From: Macromonas nakdongensis
Lineage (GTDB): Bacteria; Pseudomonadota; Gammaproteobacteria; Burkholderiales; Burkholderiaceae_C
Assembly (NCBI RefSeq): GCF_002837145.1
Contig: NZ_NWMV01000016.1
Span: forward strand, 1 to 48,583
DNA: 48,583 nucleotides
Direction of reading: 5' to 3'
The first letter of the stretch is position 1. The number at the start of each line of letters is the position of its first letter. Below the pieces are notes generated by a model that made no database searches, was not told where the DNA came from, and saw only the letters and a list, made by a program, of their open reading frames with translations. The translations under genes and the position numbers were made by a program. Below are positions 1 through 9,129 of the stretch, piece after piece.

Positions 1-1
1 C

Positions 2-2011
2 GCCTGGGCCTTCGACGGCGCCCTGGGCGAGCGCAAGCTGCGCGAGCAGTTGCAGAGCGCCAGCCTGGCCGGCTGGGGCGCGCAGGAACTGCCCGAAGCG
101 CACGCCGCCGCCTCGGCCCTGCTGGACTACGCCGAACACACCCAGGGCCGGGCCCTCGCCCACGTGCGCCACCTGCAGGTGGCGCGGCCGAACGAGGTCA
201 TCGACCTGCCCGCCACCACCCGCCGCAACCTGGAGCTGACGCAGAACCTGCGCGGTGAGGCGGCGCCCACGCTGTTTTCCCTGCTCGACACCTGCCAGAC
301 CGGCATGGGCAGCCGCGAACTGAAACGCTGGTTGCTGGAGCCGCCACGCCAGCGCGACACGGCCGAACAACGCCTGCAGGCCATCGCGGCGCTGCGCGCC
401 GGTTTGCTGGAGCCCCTGCGCCGTGCCCTCAAGGGCGCCACCGACGTGGAACGCGTCACCGCCCGCACCGCCCTGCGCCAGGTGCGCCCGCGCGAACTGG
501 TGGGCCTGGGCGCCACCTTGCAACAGGCCGCCGAACTCGCCACCGGCCTGCAACAGGCCCTGGGCCAGCACGGCGCGGACTCCGCCCTGCTCGGCCACCT
601 CGTCACCGAGCTGGAACCCCCCGAAGACTGCGCCGTGCTGCTGCACCGCGCCCTGCTGCCCGAGCCGGCCGCGCTGGTGCGCGACGGCGGCGTCATCGCC
701 CACGGTTTTGACGCCGAACTGGACGAACTGCGCGCCATCCAGACCAATTGCGACGGCTTTCTGCTCGACCTCGAAACGCGCGAACGCGCCCGCACGGGCA
801 TTGCCAACCTGCGCGTGCAGTTCAACAAGGTGCACGGCTTCTACATCGAAGTCACGCAGGGCCAGATCGACAAGGTGCCCGACGACTACCGCCGCCGCCA
901 GACGCTGAAGAACGCCGAGCGCTTCATCACCCCCGAACTCAAGGCCTTCGAGGACAAGGCCCTGAGCGCCCAGGAACGCGCCCTGGCGCGCGAAAAATGG
1001 CTGTACGAAGGCCTGCTCGACGCCCTGCAGCCCTTCGTCCCGGCCCTGGGCCGCATCGCCCGCGCCTTGGCCGGGCTGGACGCGCTCTGCGCCCTGGCCG
1101 AGCGCTCGCTCACGCTGAACTGGACCGCCCCCGAGTTCGTCAAGGAGCCGTGCATCGAAATCCGCGGCGGACGCCACCCGGTGGTGGAGGCGCGCCTGAA
1201 CGAAACCGGCGGGGGCCACTTCGTCCCCAACGACACGGTGCTGGGCAACAAGGCCCGGCTGCAGGTCATCACCGGCCCCAACATGGGCGGCAAATCGACC
1301 TACATGCGCCAGGTGGCCGTCATCGCCCTGCTCGCCAGCCTGGGCAGCTACGTGCCCGCCAGCCGCTGCCGCCTGGGGCCGCTGGACGCCATCCACACCC
1401 GCATCGGCGCGGCCGACGACCTGGCCAACGCCCAGTCCACCTTCATGCTGGAGATGACCGAGGCCGCGCAAATTTTGCACAGTGCCACGCCGCACAGCCT
1501 GGTGCTGATGGACGAGATCGGCCGCGGCACCTCCACCTTCGACGGGCTGGCCCTGGCCGGCGCCATCGCCACCCACCTACACGACAAGGTCAAGGCCTTC
1601 ACCCTGTTCGCCACCCACTATTTCGAGCTGACCGAATTCCCGGCCGAGCACCACGCCGCGCTGAACGTGCACGTCAGCGCGGTGGAAAGCCAGGGGCGCG
1701 ACATCGTGTTCCTGCACCAGATCGAGCCCGGCCCCGCCAGCCGCAGCTACGGCGTGCAGGTGGCGCGCCTGGCCGGCGTGCCCAGCGCCGTGGTGCAGCA
1801 CGCGCGCCACGCACTGGAAGCTCTGGAAACCCACAGCGCCCACGCACAGGCCCAGGTGGACCTGTTCGCCCCGCCCCCCGCCGCGGCCACGCCCGAGCCG
1901 AGCGAAGTGGACCGCGCCCTGGCCCAGATCGACCCCGATGCCCTGAGCCCGCGCGAAGCCCTGGAAGCGTTGTACCGCCTGAAACAACTCCAGGCCCCCG
2001 GCAGCGCCTGA
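2..2011 (+). CDS. mutS: DNA mismatch repair ATPase MutS, 5' end cut by window
   Basis: MutS recognises mismatches and small loops, then uses ATP to recruit MutL. The frame is open from base 2 and runs to a TGA ending at 2011, giving 669 residues. Family members have about 860, so roughly the first 200 residues (the mismatch-binding domain) lie upstream. The lever and clamp regions are followed by the ATPase: Walker [15 protein letters not shown] near 1271-1312, Walker [15 protein letters not shown] near 1507-1548, and the [11 protein letters not shown] switch near 1606-1640. The C-terminal tail is Ala/Pro rich and ends in a helical segment, as usual for MutS1. A tetR-family gene follows on the same strand 42 bp after the stop. 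No internal damage is visible. Confidence 0.97.
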   Translation, partial: AWAFDGALGERKLREQLQSASLAGWGAQELPEAHAAASALLDYAEHTQGRALAHVRHLQVARPNEVIDLPATTRRNLELTQNLRGEAAPTLFSLLDTCQTGMGSRELKRWLLEPPRQRDTAEQRLQAIAALRAGLLEPLRRALKGATDVERVTARTALRQVRPRELVGLGATLQQAAELATGLQQALGQHGADSALLGHLVTELEPPEDCAVLLHRALLPEPAALVRDGGVIAHGFDAELDELRAIQTNCDGFLLDLETRERARTGIANLRVQFNKVHGFYIEVTQGQIDKVPDDYRRRQTLKNAERFITPELKAFEDKALSAQERALAREKWLYEGLLDALQPFVPALGRIARALAGLDALCALAERSLTLNWTAPEFVKEPCIEIRGGRHPVVEARLNETGGGHFVPNDTVLGNKARLQVITGPNMGGKSTYMRQVAVIALLASLGSYVPASRCRLGPLDAIHTRIGAADDLANAQSTFMLEMTEAAQILHSATPHSLVLMDEIGRGTSTFDGLALAGAIATHLHDKVKAFTLFATHYFELTEFPAEHHAALNVHVSAVESQGRDIVFLHQIEPGPASRSYGVQVARLAGVPSAVVQHARHALEALETHSAHAQAQVDLFAPPPAAATPEPSEVDRALAQIDPDALSPREALEALYRLKQLQAPGSA

Positions 2012-2027
2012 TCCGGCCCGGCTGCGG

Positions 2028-2054
2028 TATATTTAATGACCCATCGGTCAATAA
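2028..2054 (+). promoter_or_regulatory. Palindromic TetR-type operator with -10-like box at tetR start
   Basis: Half-sites TTAATGACC (2033-2041) and GGTCAATAA (2046-2054) form an inverted repeat matching at 8 of 9 positions, with a 4-base spacer. The core TGACC-N4-GGTCA is perfect. A -10-like TATATT lies at 2028-2033. Sites of this shape are common operators for TetR proteins. Its position at the start of a tetR gene suggests autorepression, which is inference. If transcription begins just after the -10, the message would have a very short leader. Confidence 0.6.
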
Positions 2055-2737
2055 TGCAAACCGCCACCCCGTCCGCCCCCGCCAAACGCGCCCGCCGCAA
2101 AGACGCCCGTCCGGGCGAACTGCTCGACGCCGCACTCGACTTGTTCGTGGAGCACGGCTACGCCGCCACCCGGGTCGAGGCCGTGGCCCAACGCGCCGGC
2201 GTGTCCAAAGGCACGCTGTTCCTGTACTTTCCCAGCAAAGAAGACCTGTTCAAGGCCGTGGTGCGGCACCACCTGGCCGGGCGCTTTGCCGAATGGAACG
2301 AGGAGTTCGATGCCTTCGAGGGCTCCAGCGCCGACATGGTGCGGTATTGCCTGCTGCAATGGTGGGAGCGCATCGGCGCGACCCGCCTGTCGGGCATCAC
2401 CAAGCTGGTCATGACCGAGTCGATGCACTTCCCCGAAATCGCCCAGTTCTACGAGGCCGAAGTCATCGCACCGGGCAACGCCCTGCTCAAACGCGTGCTG
2501 CAGCGCGGCATCGACCGCGGCGAGTTCCGCGCGCTCGACCTGGACCACGGCCTGTACGGCCTGCTCGCCCCGATGATTTTTCTGGTGCTGTGGAAACACG
2601 CCATGGCGCCCTGCCTGCCGCAGAGCCAGGCGATCAATCCGTTCGCCTTCATACAGACCCAGGCCGACGCCCTGCTGCACGGCCTGTTGCAGCGCCCCGC
2701 CCCGCCCGGACAGCCCGGCGACACCCACCTTCGGTAA
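2054..2737 (+). CDS. TetR/AcrR family transcriptional regulator
   Basis: A ligand-responsive repressor of the TetR family, 227 residues from the chosen ATG. The N-terminal helix-turn-helix is clear (ELLDAALDLFVEHGYAATRV, then AVAQRAGVSKGTLFLYFPSK), followed by an all-helical ligand domain. An in-frame ATG at 2036 would add six residues but lies inside the palindromic operator. Neither start has a good ribosome binding site, so I prefer 2054. The ligand cannot be read from sequence. The gene lies directly upstream of, and co-directional with, a methyltransferase-rhodanese-tolC string. Control of that string, which includes an efflux outer-membrane channel, is a reasonable inference besides autoregulation. 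Confidence 0.88.
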   Translation: MQTATPSAPAKRARRKDARPGELLDAALDLFVEHGYAATRVEAVAQRAGVSKGTLFLYFPSKEDLFKAVVRHHLAGRFAEWNEEFDAFEGSSADMVRYCLLQWWERIGATRLSGITKLVMTESMHFPEIAQFYEAEVIAPGNALLKRVLQRGIDRGEFRALDLDHGLYGLLAPMIFLVLWKHAMAPCLPQSQAINPFAFIQTQADALLHGLLQRPAPPGQPGDTHLR

Positions 2738-2777
2738 AATGGGCCAGAACCGGCCAATATACCCAATGGAGTATCAA

Positions 2778-3476
2778 ATGAGCACCGCCACCCCCGCCTT
2801 CGATTTCGAACAAGCCCGTTTCAACATGATCGAACAGCAGATCCGCCCCTGGGAGGTGCTGGACGCCCGGGTGCTGGAACTCCTGGGCCAGGTCAAGCGC
2901 GAGCAGTTCGTCCCGGCGGCCTACCGGGCGCTGGCCCTGGCCGATATGGAAATTCCCCTGAGCACGCCCGCGCGCGACGGCGCCTGCCTGCTGGCCCCCA
3001 AGGTCGAGGCCCGCACCCTGCAGGACCTGGCCCTGACCCCGACCGACCGGGTGCTGGAAATCGGGACCGGCTCGGGCCACATGGCCGCCCTGCTGAGCCG
3101 GCTCTGTGCCCAGGTGCTCACGGTCGAAATCGACCCGGCCCTGGCCGAACAGGCCCGCGCCCACCTGGCCCAGGCCGGTGTGACCAATGTGGAAGTCAGG
3201 ACCGCCGACGCCGCCGCCCACCATTTCGCCGCCTGCGCCTCGGGCGCGCCTTACGACGCCATCGTCCTGAGCGGCTCGGTGACCGAAGTGCCGGGCGACC
3301 TGCTCGACCTGCTCAAGGTCGGCGGCCGCCTGTTCGCCATCGTCGGCCAGGAACCGGTGATGCGGGCCACCCTGGTGCGCCGCACGGCGCAGGGCAGCTT
3401 CCACAGCGAACAGCCCTGGGACACCGTGGCCCCGCGCCTGCAGCACTTCCCGCAGCCCTCCGAATTCCGCTTCTGA
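2778..3476 (+). CDS. Protein-L-isoaspartate O-methyltransferase-like protein
   Basis: A SAM-dependent methyltransferase fold of 232 residues. Motif I is VLEIGTGSG at residues 92-100, followed by the acidic VEID after strand 2. The ATG at 2778 is chosen because a GGAG ribosome binding site sits just before it; an upstream GTG/ATG extension has none. The protein resembles the Pcm family in length and start (QQIRPWEVLDARVL, then REQFVPAAYR). The segment that in true Pcm reads like LPIGxGQTIS is here IPLSTPARDGACLLAP, so the residues that bind the isoaspartyl substrate appear lost. The substrate is therefore uncertain. It is followed after 14 bp by a rhodanese gene and then tolC, an arrangement I associate with Burkholderiales. 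Confidence 0.85.
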   Translation: MSTATPAFDFEQARFNMIEQQIRPWEVLDARVLELLGQVKREQFVPAAYRALALADMEIPLSTPARDGACLLAPKVEARTLQDLALTPTDRVLEIGTGSGHMAALLSRLCAQVLTVEIDPALAEQARAHLAQAGVTNVEVRTADAAAHHFAACASGAPYDAIVLSGSVTEVPGDLLDLLKVGGRLFAIVGQEPVMRATLVRRTAQGSFHSEQPWDTVAPRLQHFPQPSEFRF

Positions 3477-3490
3477 ACGGGCGCGCCACT

Positions 3491-3841
3491 GTGATCCAGC
3501 ACATCCGCCCCGCCCAACTGGCCGACTGGCTCGCCAGCCACAACGCCGGCCCCGATCAGGCCCTGCCCATCGTGCTGGACGTGCGCGAACCGTGGGAACT
3601 GCAGACCGCCAGCGTGCGCCCCCAGGGCTTTGAGCTGCTGCACATGCCAATGAGCAGCGTGCCGGCCCGCCTGAACGAACTGCCGCGCGAGCGGCCCATC
3701 GCCTGCCTGTGTCACCACGGCGGCCGCAGCGCCCAGGTCGCGTTCTTTCTGAAAAACCAGGGCTACGACGCGGTCGTCAACATCAACGGCGGTATCCACC
3801 TGTGGTCTGCCGAGGTGGACCCGACCGTGCCCCGCTACTGA
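3491..3841 (+). CDS. Rhodanese-domain sulfurtransferase
   Basis: A single-domain rhodanese of 116 residues starting at a GTG codon. It has the CH2A-like segment VLDVREPWE at residues 28-36 and the active-site loop CHHGGRS with catalytic Cys74. The C-terminal segment NINGGIHLWSAEVDPTVPRY is the usual end of small GlpE-like rhodaneses. Such enzymes move sulfane sulfur from a donor such as thiosulfate to an acceptor thiol or cyanide; the physiological acceptor is not readable. The gene lies 14 bp after the methyltransferase-like gene and 43 bp before tolC, so co-transcription is likely. No signal peptide is visible, so it should be cytoplasmic. Confidence 0.9.
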   Translation: MIQHIRPAQLADWLASHNAGPDQALPIVLDVREPWELQTASVRPQGFELLHMPMSSVPARLNELPRERPIACLCHHGGRSAQVAFFLKNQGYDAVVNINGGIHLWSAEVDPTVPRY

Positions 3842-3884
3842 GCACGCCACCCTTCCACCCCACCGCCTGAAAGGCCCGGCCGCC

Positions 3885-5255
3885 ATGACATCCCTCCGCG
3901 ATCGACATTTCCCCCCTGTGTTGACCCGCACGCAGCCGGTGCGCCGCCCCCTGGCGGTGGTGGCGGGCCTGGCTTGGTGCCTGGGCAGCGCGGGCGCGCA
4001 GGCCCAGAACCTGCAGACCCTCTACGAAGCGGCCCGGGGCTTTGACGCGACCTACCTCTCAGCCCTGTCGCAATTCCAGGCCAGCCAGGCCCGCGCGGCG
4101 CAGGCGCTGGCCGGCGTCCGGCCCAACGTCGGCTTGTCGGCCGGGGTCAACTGGACCCACACCGACAGCAGCCTGCCCGGCCAGGACCGCAGCACCAACG
4201 GCCAAAGCGCCGCCGTGTCGGCCAGCCAGCCGCTGTACCGCCCGGCCAACCGCCTGACCGTGGAGCAGGCCGACCAATCGCTGCTGGCCGCACAGGCCCA
4301 GTTGCGCAGCGCCGAGCAGGAACTGATCGTGCGCACCGCGCAGGCCTACTTCGACGTGCTCGCCGCGCAGGACAGCCTGACCTTTGTGCAGGCCCAGAAA
4401 ACCGCGGTGGCCGAGCAGCTGGCCGCGGCCAAGCGCAATTTCGAGGTCGGCACCGCCACCATCACCGACACGCGCGAAGCCCAGGCCCGCTTCGACCTGG
4501 TCACGGCCCAGGAAATCGCCGCCGACAACGACCTGCGGGTGAAGAAACTGGCGCTGGACCAGCTGGTCGGCCGCTCCGGCACGGCCCCCTGGAAGCTGGC
4601 CAGCGCGGCGCGCCTGCCCGAACTCGCTCCGGCCGACGTGAACCAGTGGGTGGGCCGGGCCGAAGCCGAACACCCGCTGGTGCAGCAGGCCAGCGCCGGC
4701 CTGACCGTCGCCGAGCTGGAAACCCGCAAGGCCCAAGCCGCCCGGCTCCCGACCCTGGACGCCACCGCCCAGTACCAGGTCGGCCGGGGTCCGACCACCG
4801 GCGTGCCCTACAGCTACGTGCGCAGCCACAACGCCACCGTGGGCCTGCAGTTCAACCTGCCGCTGTACACCGGGGGCGCGGTACAGAACCGCATCGCCGA
4901 GACGCTGGCACTGGAAAACAAGGCCCGCACCGACCTGGACGCCGCCCGCCGCGGTACCGCCCAGGCCACGCGCACCGCCTACTTCGGCGTGGTGTCTGGC
5001 CAGGGCCAGGTCAAGGCCCTGGAAGCGGCCGAAGCCTCCAGCCAGAGTGCGCTCGAGGCCAACCAGCTGGGCTACCAGGTGGGGGTGCGCATCAACATCG
5101 ACGTGCTCAACGCCCAGAGCCAGCTGTTCCAGACCAAGGCCAGCCTGGCCAAAGCGCGTTACGACGTGCTGGTGGGGGGCCTGCGCCTGCGCCAGGCCAG
5201 CGGCGTGCTCCAGACGGAGGACCTGGGTCCGGTCAACGCCCTGCTGGCGCCTTGA
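3885..5255 (+). CDS. tolC: TolC-family outer membrane efflux protein
   Basis: The outer-membrane channel of tripartite efflux or type I secretion systems, 456 residues. A positively charged start and hydrophobic stretch end in AQAQ near residue 40, consistent with a signal peptide, although its N region is long. The mature protein begins with NLQTLYEAARGFDATYLSA, typical of TolC. It has two internally related helical halves (for example RTAQAYFDVLAAQ and ATRTAYFGVVSGQ) that form the periplasmic alpha-barrel. The start is supported by GAAAGG upstream. The last 23 bp overlap the end of waaA on the opposite strand, with no terminator between them. The inner-membrane pump partners are not in this window. 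Confidence 0.94.
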   Translation: MTSLRDRHFPPVLTRTQPVRRPLAVVAGLAWCLGSAGAQAQNLQTLYEAARGFDATYLSALSQFQASQARAAQALAGVRPNVGLSAGVNWTHTDSSLPGQDRSTNGQSAAVSASQPLYRPANRLTVEQADQSLLAAQAQLRSAEQELIVRTAQAYFDVLAAQDSLTFVQAQKTAVAEQLAAAKRNFEVGTATITDTREAQARFDLVTAQEIAADNDLRVKKLALDQLVGRSGTAPWKLASAARLPELAPADVNQWVGRAEAEHPLVQQASAGLTVAELETRKAQAARLPTLDATAQYQVGRGPTTGVPYSYVRSHNATVGLQFNLPLYTGGAVQNRIAETLALENKARTDLDAARRGTAQATRTAYFGVVSGQGQVKALEAAEASSQSALEANQLGYQVGVRINIDVLNAQSQLFQTKASLAKARYDVLVGGLRLRQASGVLQTEDLGPVNALLAP

Positions 5256-6555
5256 ACCAGACCGACACGGCCTGGGCGTAACGCCCGGCCGCGCCCGCAC
5301 CGCTGTCGACCAGGGTGCGGCAGGCGCCTTCGGCACGGCCGCGCGCCGCGCCGTCCGCCACCCAGTCCTGCAGTTGCCGCAAGGCCTGCCCCAGGTCGGG
5401 CACCCGTACGGCCGCGCCCACGTCCACCGCGGCCGCCGCGGCCTCGGCAAAGTTGAAGGTGTGCGGCCCCATCACCAGGGGGCATTCGCAGGCGGCGGCC
5501 TCGATCAGGTTCTGCCCACCCAGCGGCAAAAAGCTGCCGCCCAGCAAAGCCATCTGGGCCAGACCGTAGTACAGGGGCATCTCTCCCATGGAGTCGCCCA
5601 GCCACACGTCGGCGTTCAGCGCCTCGGGCGGCAATGCCGCCGCGGTGGGCGGCAACTGGCTGCGGCGCCACACCCGCCAGCCCTGGGCTTGCAGCAGACC
5701 CGCGACCTCGTCAAAACGCTGCGGGTGCCGCGGCACCACCACCCACAAGGGGCGCACCCCCGCCGGCCAGGGCGCTTGGTGCAAGGCCTCCAGCCAGGCG
5801 CTTTCCTCGCCTTCGCGGGCGCTGGCCCACAGGACGATGGGTCGCTCGGCGGCCAGCTGCTGGCGCCAGGCCCGCCCGCGCGCCCAGGGGTCGGGGTGCC
5901 AGGGCACGTCGAACTTGAGGTTGCCGTACACCCCTCGCACCGGCGCCCCCAGGTCGCGCAGGCGCGCTGCGTCGTCCTCGGACTGGGCGTAGACCGCCGT
6001 CAAGCCGCGGTAGGCGGGGCCCGACAGGGCGGCCAGTCGCTGTGCCCGGGTGTGCGAGCGCGCGTTCAGTCGGGCGTTCACCAGCAGCAGCGGCACACCG
6101 GCACGCCGACAGCCCCGCACCAGGTTGGGCCAGACCTCGGTCTCCATCAACACGCCGACGGTGGGACGGAAATGGTCTAGAAAGCGGGCGACGGCCCCGG
6201 GCAGGTCCCAGGGCAACCAGGCTTGGACATCGCCCGGGCGCAGCAGCTTGGCGCCTTCGGCCCGGCCGGTGGCGGTGCTGTGGGTCAGCAGCAGGCGCAG
6301 GCCCGGCGAGCGCTGCCGCAACGGCTCGATCAGCAGGGCCGCGGCGCGCGTTTCGCCCAGGGACACGGCATGCACCCACAACCAGCCGCCGGCCGATGTG
6401 GCGGGCTCGGTGTAACGGCCCCAGCGTTCGGCCACCCGGTGCAGGTAGCCGGGTTCGTGCGCGCCCCGCCGCCGCAGTTTGCGGCGCAGCGCCGGCTGCA
6501 AGCCCCACACAGCGACGCTGTACAGCGCCAGGGCCACGGTCTCCAGCACCGACAC
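5233..6555 (-). CDS. waaA: 3-deoxy-D-manno-octulosonic acid (Kdo) transferase WaaA
   Basis: WaaA (KdtA) transfers Kdo from CMP-Kdo to the lipid A precursor at the inner membrane, starting the lipopolysaccharide core. The protein has 440 residues, close to the family norm. An N-terminal membrane anchor (residues about 5-20) is followed by the basic QPALRRKLRRRG. The acceptor site motif WVHAVSLGETRAA carries the conserved Glu, and VLMETEVWPNL is the family signature. The C-terminal GT-B half contains GGSFLPLGGQNLIEAAACECPLV. It starts 3 bp after the stop of the glycosyltransferase upstream, so the two are translationally close. Its end overlaps tolC convergently. Confidence 0.96.
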   Translation of the reverse strand: MSVLETVALALYSVAVWGLQPALRRKLRRRGAHEPGYLHRVAERWGRYTEPATSAGGWLWVHAVSLGETRAAALLIEPLRQRSPGLRLLLTHSTATGRAEGAKLLRPGDVQAWLPWDLPGAVARFLDHFRPTVGVLMETEVWPNLVRGCRRAGVPLLLVNARLNARSHTRAQRLAALSGPAYRGLTAVYAQSEDDAARLRDLGAPVRGVYGNLKFDVPWHPDPWARGRAWRQQLAAERPIVLWASAREGEESAWLEALHQAPWPAGVRPLWVVVPRHPQRFDEVAGLLQAQGWRVWRRSQLPPTAAALPPEALNADVWLGDSMGEMPLYYGLAQMALLGGSFLPLGGQNLIEAAACECPLVMGPHTFNFAEAAAAAVDVGAAVRVPDLGQALRQLQDWVADGAARGRAEGACRTLVDSGAGAAGRYAQAVSVWFKAPAGR

Positions 6556-6558
6556 CGT

Positions 6559-7617
6559 TCAGGCAGCGGCGAAGAGCCGCTCGTACACCCGGCCGATGCC
6601 CGCGGCCTCCTGCGCCAGCGAGAAGTGCGCCACGACGCGCTCGCGCGCCGCTTCGCCCATGCGCCGGGCCGCTTCGGGGTCGCGCATCACGCGCTGCACC
6701 GCCTCGGCCAGGCCGGCGGCGTCGCCGGTGTCCACCAAGTCGCCGTTCTCGCCCGGGCGCACCAGCTCTTCAAACGCCCCGGTGCGGGAACAGACCACGG
6801 CACAGCCGGTGGCCGCGGCCTCGAACGGGGTCAGGCCAAAGGGTTCGTAGCGCGGGCACGCCACGCACAGCAGGCAGCGCTGGTACCAGCGGTGCACCTC
6901 GCCGGCCGGCACCTCGCCCAGGAAGACGATGCGCTCGCTCAGGCCCGCGGCCGCGATCTTGTCTTTCAAGGCCTGCTGGTAGGCCTGGTGCTTGGGCTGG
7001 GCCAGGCCAGCGATCACCGCCGTGGCGTCGGGCAGGTGCGGCAGGGCAGCGATCATCGCGTCCACGAACACGTCGGTGCCTTTGTCGTCGCGCACCCGGC
7101 CGAACACGCCAATGCCGTATTTGCCGGGCAGGCCGCTGTCGGCCCAGGCCTGCAGCTTGTCGGGCGGCGGCGAAAAGCGCGACAGGTCGATGCCGTGCGG
7201 CACCACCGCGGTGGTGTTGGGCACGCAACTGGCGGCCTTGGGCGTGGTCGAAATCACCGCATCCATGCGGCTGATGAGCCAGCGCGGGAACCAGCCGTGG
7301 CGGTGTTGCGCCGCCGAGGTGAACATCAACTTGATCGGCAGCCGCAGCACGTCGCGCGCCCACAGACCGGCCATCATCTCGTGGTCGCGGCGCACGTGCC
7401 AGATACGGAACGGCCGCCCGGCGGCCGGCTGGCGCGAGAGGCGGATCGCCTCTTTCAGGCGCATGCCGGGCACACCGTTGGACAGCGGCGTGCCGCAATA
7501 TGCCAGCCGCCACTGCCCCAGTTGCAGCGGCACCAGGGCGTTGACGGTCGCCGACACCCCGGTGTAGCGGTGCTTCAGGTTGAAAACGATGACTTCGGGG
7601 TCGGCGCTGGGGTGCAT
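6559..7617 (-). CDS. GT-B glycosyltransferase, LpcC-like lipopolysaccharide core enzyme
   Basis: A retaining GT-B glycosyltransferase (family 4 type) of 352 residues. Visible signatures are the mid-protein VVPHGIDLSRF, the donor-binding PFGLTPFEAAATGCAVVCS with the E-x7-E pattern, and HVRRDHEMMAGLWARDVLRLP in the N-terminal half. From memory it resembles LpcC, which adds mannose to Kdo of the inner core using GDP-mannose. That assignment is inference. The setting supports it: a phosphomannomutase/phosphoglucomutase gene lies 16 bp upstream and waaA 3 bp downstream, all on the minus strand. A different hexose donor cannot be excluded. Confidence 0.85.
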   Translation of the reverse strand: MHPSADPEVIVFNLKHRYTGVSATVNALVPLQLGQWRLAYCGTPLSNGVPGMRLKEAIRLSRQPAAGRPFRIWHVRRDHEMMAGLWARDVLRLPIKLMFTSAAQHRHGWFPRWLISRMDAVISTTPKAASCVPNTTAVVPHGIDLSRFSPPPDKLQAWADSGLPGKYGIGVFGRVRDDKGTDVFVDAMIAALPHLPDATAVIAGLAQPKHQAYQQALKDKIAAAGLSERIVFLGEVPAGEVHRWYQRCLLCVACPRYEPFGLTPFEAAATGCAVVCSRTGAFEELVRPGENGDLVDTGDAAGLAEAVQRVMRDPEAARRMGEAARERVVAHFSLAQEAAGIGRVYERLFAAA

Positions 7618-7633
7618 GGTAGCGGTGGGTGGG

Positions 7634-9031
7634 TCAGTGGGCCGAGTGTTCGATGCGCGCGTCCGGCTTGGCGGCCAGCAGCACGGCCATCATGGTGGCG
7701 CGGATGCGCTCCAGCGCCTCGGGCGTCTGGCCTTCAAAGCGCAGCACCAGCACCGGCGTGGTGTTGGAAGCGCGGATCAGGCCGAAACCATCCGCCCAGT
7801 CAACGCGCAGGCCGTCGATGGTGTTGACCTGGGCGGCCTCGTCGAAGCGGGCCTGGGTCTGCATCTGCGCCACCAATTGGTGCGGCTCGCCGTCGGCGCA
7901 GGGCACGTTCAACTCGGGGGTGCTGTGGCTGGTGGGCAGGGCTTCCAGCACGGCGGCCGGGTCGGGGTGGCGCGCCAGGATTTCCAACAGGCGGGCACCG
8001 GCGTAGGTCCCATCGTCGAAGCCGAACCAGCGCTCCTTGAAGAAAATATGGCCGCTCATCTCGCCGCCCAGGGGCGAATCGACCTCTTTCATCTTGGCCT
8101 TGATCAGCGAATGCCCGGTCTTGAACATCAGCGGCTCGCCTCCGGCGGCGCGGATGGCCGGCGCCAGGCGCTGGCTGCACTTCACATCGAACACGATGGT
8201 GCCACCGGGTACGCGGCTGAGCACGTCCTGCGCGAACAGCAGCATCTGCCGGTCGGGGAAGATGTTTTCGCCACGCGGGGTGACGATGCCCAGACGGTCG
8301 CCGTCGCCGTCGAAGGCCAGGCCCAGGTCGGCCCCGGTGCGGGCCAGGGCGGCGATCAGGTCGCGCAGGTTTTCCGGCTTGGACGGGTCCGGGTGGTGGT
8401 TCGGGAAGTTGCCGTCCACCTCGCTGAACAACTCAGTGACCTCGCAGCCCAAGGCGCGGAACAAGGCCGGCGCCGAGGCCCCGGCCACGCCGTTGCCGCA
8501 ATCGACCACGATCTTCAGCGGGCGTGCCAATTTCACGTCGGACACGATGCGTTCGCGGTACGCGGGCCCCACATCCTGGGTGCTGACGGCACCACCGGCC
8601 CGCACCACCCCGTCGTCGGCCAGCATGGACTGGCGCAGCGCCTGGATCTCGTCGCCGTAGATGGCACGACCGGCCAGCACCATCTTGAAACCGTTGTGGT
8701 GCTTGGGGTTGTGGCTGCCCGTCACCTGGATGCCGCTGCGGCACAGCGTGTGCGCCGCGAAATACAACATCGGCGTTGTGACCATGCCCACGTCGATCAC
8801 TTGCACACCAGCGTCCACCAGACCTTGGATCAAGGCCGCGGCCAGCACCGGGCTGCTCAGGCGGCCATCGCGGCCCACGGCCACGGTGCTTTCGCCCAGG
8901 GCCAGGGCGCGGGCGCCGAAGGCCCGGCCCAGGGCATGGGCAAAGTCCGGGTTGAGCGCGTCGGGCACCACCCCACGGATGTCGTAGGCCTTGAAGGCGG
9001 AAGGGGGAAAGGCGGCAATGGCAAAGGTCAT
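7634..9031 (-). CDS. Phosphomannomutase/phosphoglucomutase (AlgC-like)
   Basis: An alpha-D-phosphohexomutase interconverting hexose 6- and 1-phosphates, supplying mannose-1-P or glucose-1-P for sugar nucleotides. The protein has 465 residues, like AlgC. Domain 1 has the catalytic serine loop TGSHNP at residues 104-109 (Ser106). Domain 2 has the metal site FDGDGDRLG near residue 245. Domain 3 has the sugar-selecting GGEMSGH. The C-terminal domain carries the phosphate site RASNTTPVLVLRFE. The ATG at 9031 gives MTFAIAAF followed by the family's FKAYDIRG; a longer open frame upstream has no family similarity. It is probably the first gene of the three-gene lipopolysaccharide operon running to waaA. 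Confidence 0.95.
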   Translation of the reverse strand: MTFAIAAFPPSAFKAYDIRGVVPDALNPDFAHALGRAFGARALALGESTVAVGRDGRLSSPVLAAALIQGLVDAGVQVIDVGMVTTPMLYFAAHTLCRSGIQVTGSHNPKHHNGFKMVLAGRAIYGDEIQALRQSMLADDGVVRAGGAVSTQDVGPAYRERIVSDVKLARPLKIVVDCGNGVAGASAPALFRALGCEVTELFSEVDGNFPNHHPDPSKPENLRDLIAALARTGADLGLAFDGDGDRLGIVTPRGENIFPDRQMLLFAQDVLSRVPGGTIVFDVKCSQRLAPAIRAAGGEPLMFKTGHSLIKAKMKEVDSPLGGEMSGHIFFKERWFGFDDGTYAGARLLEILARHPDPAAVLEALPTSHSTPELNVPCADGEPHQLVAQMQTQARFDEAAQVNTIDGLRVDWADGFGLIRASNTTPVLVLRFEGQTPEALERIRATMMAVLLAAKPDARIEHSAH

Positions 9032-9129
9032 GGCAAATCGAAGAGAGTGTGTGACAAGCCCCGATTGTAGAAACTGCCACACCGACCACGGCACGCGGCC
9101 TAGAATCTCTTTTTGCCTGGAGCCCGGCC

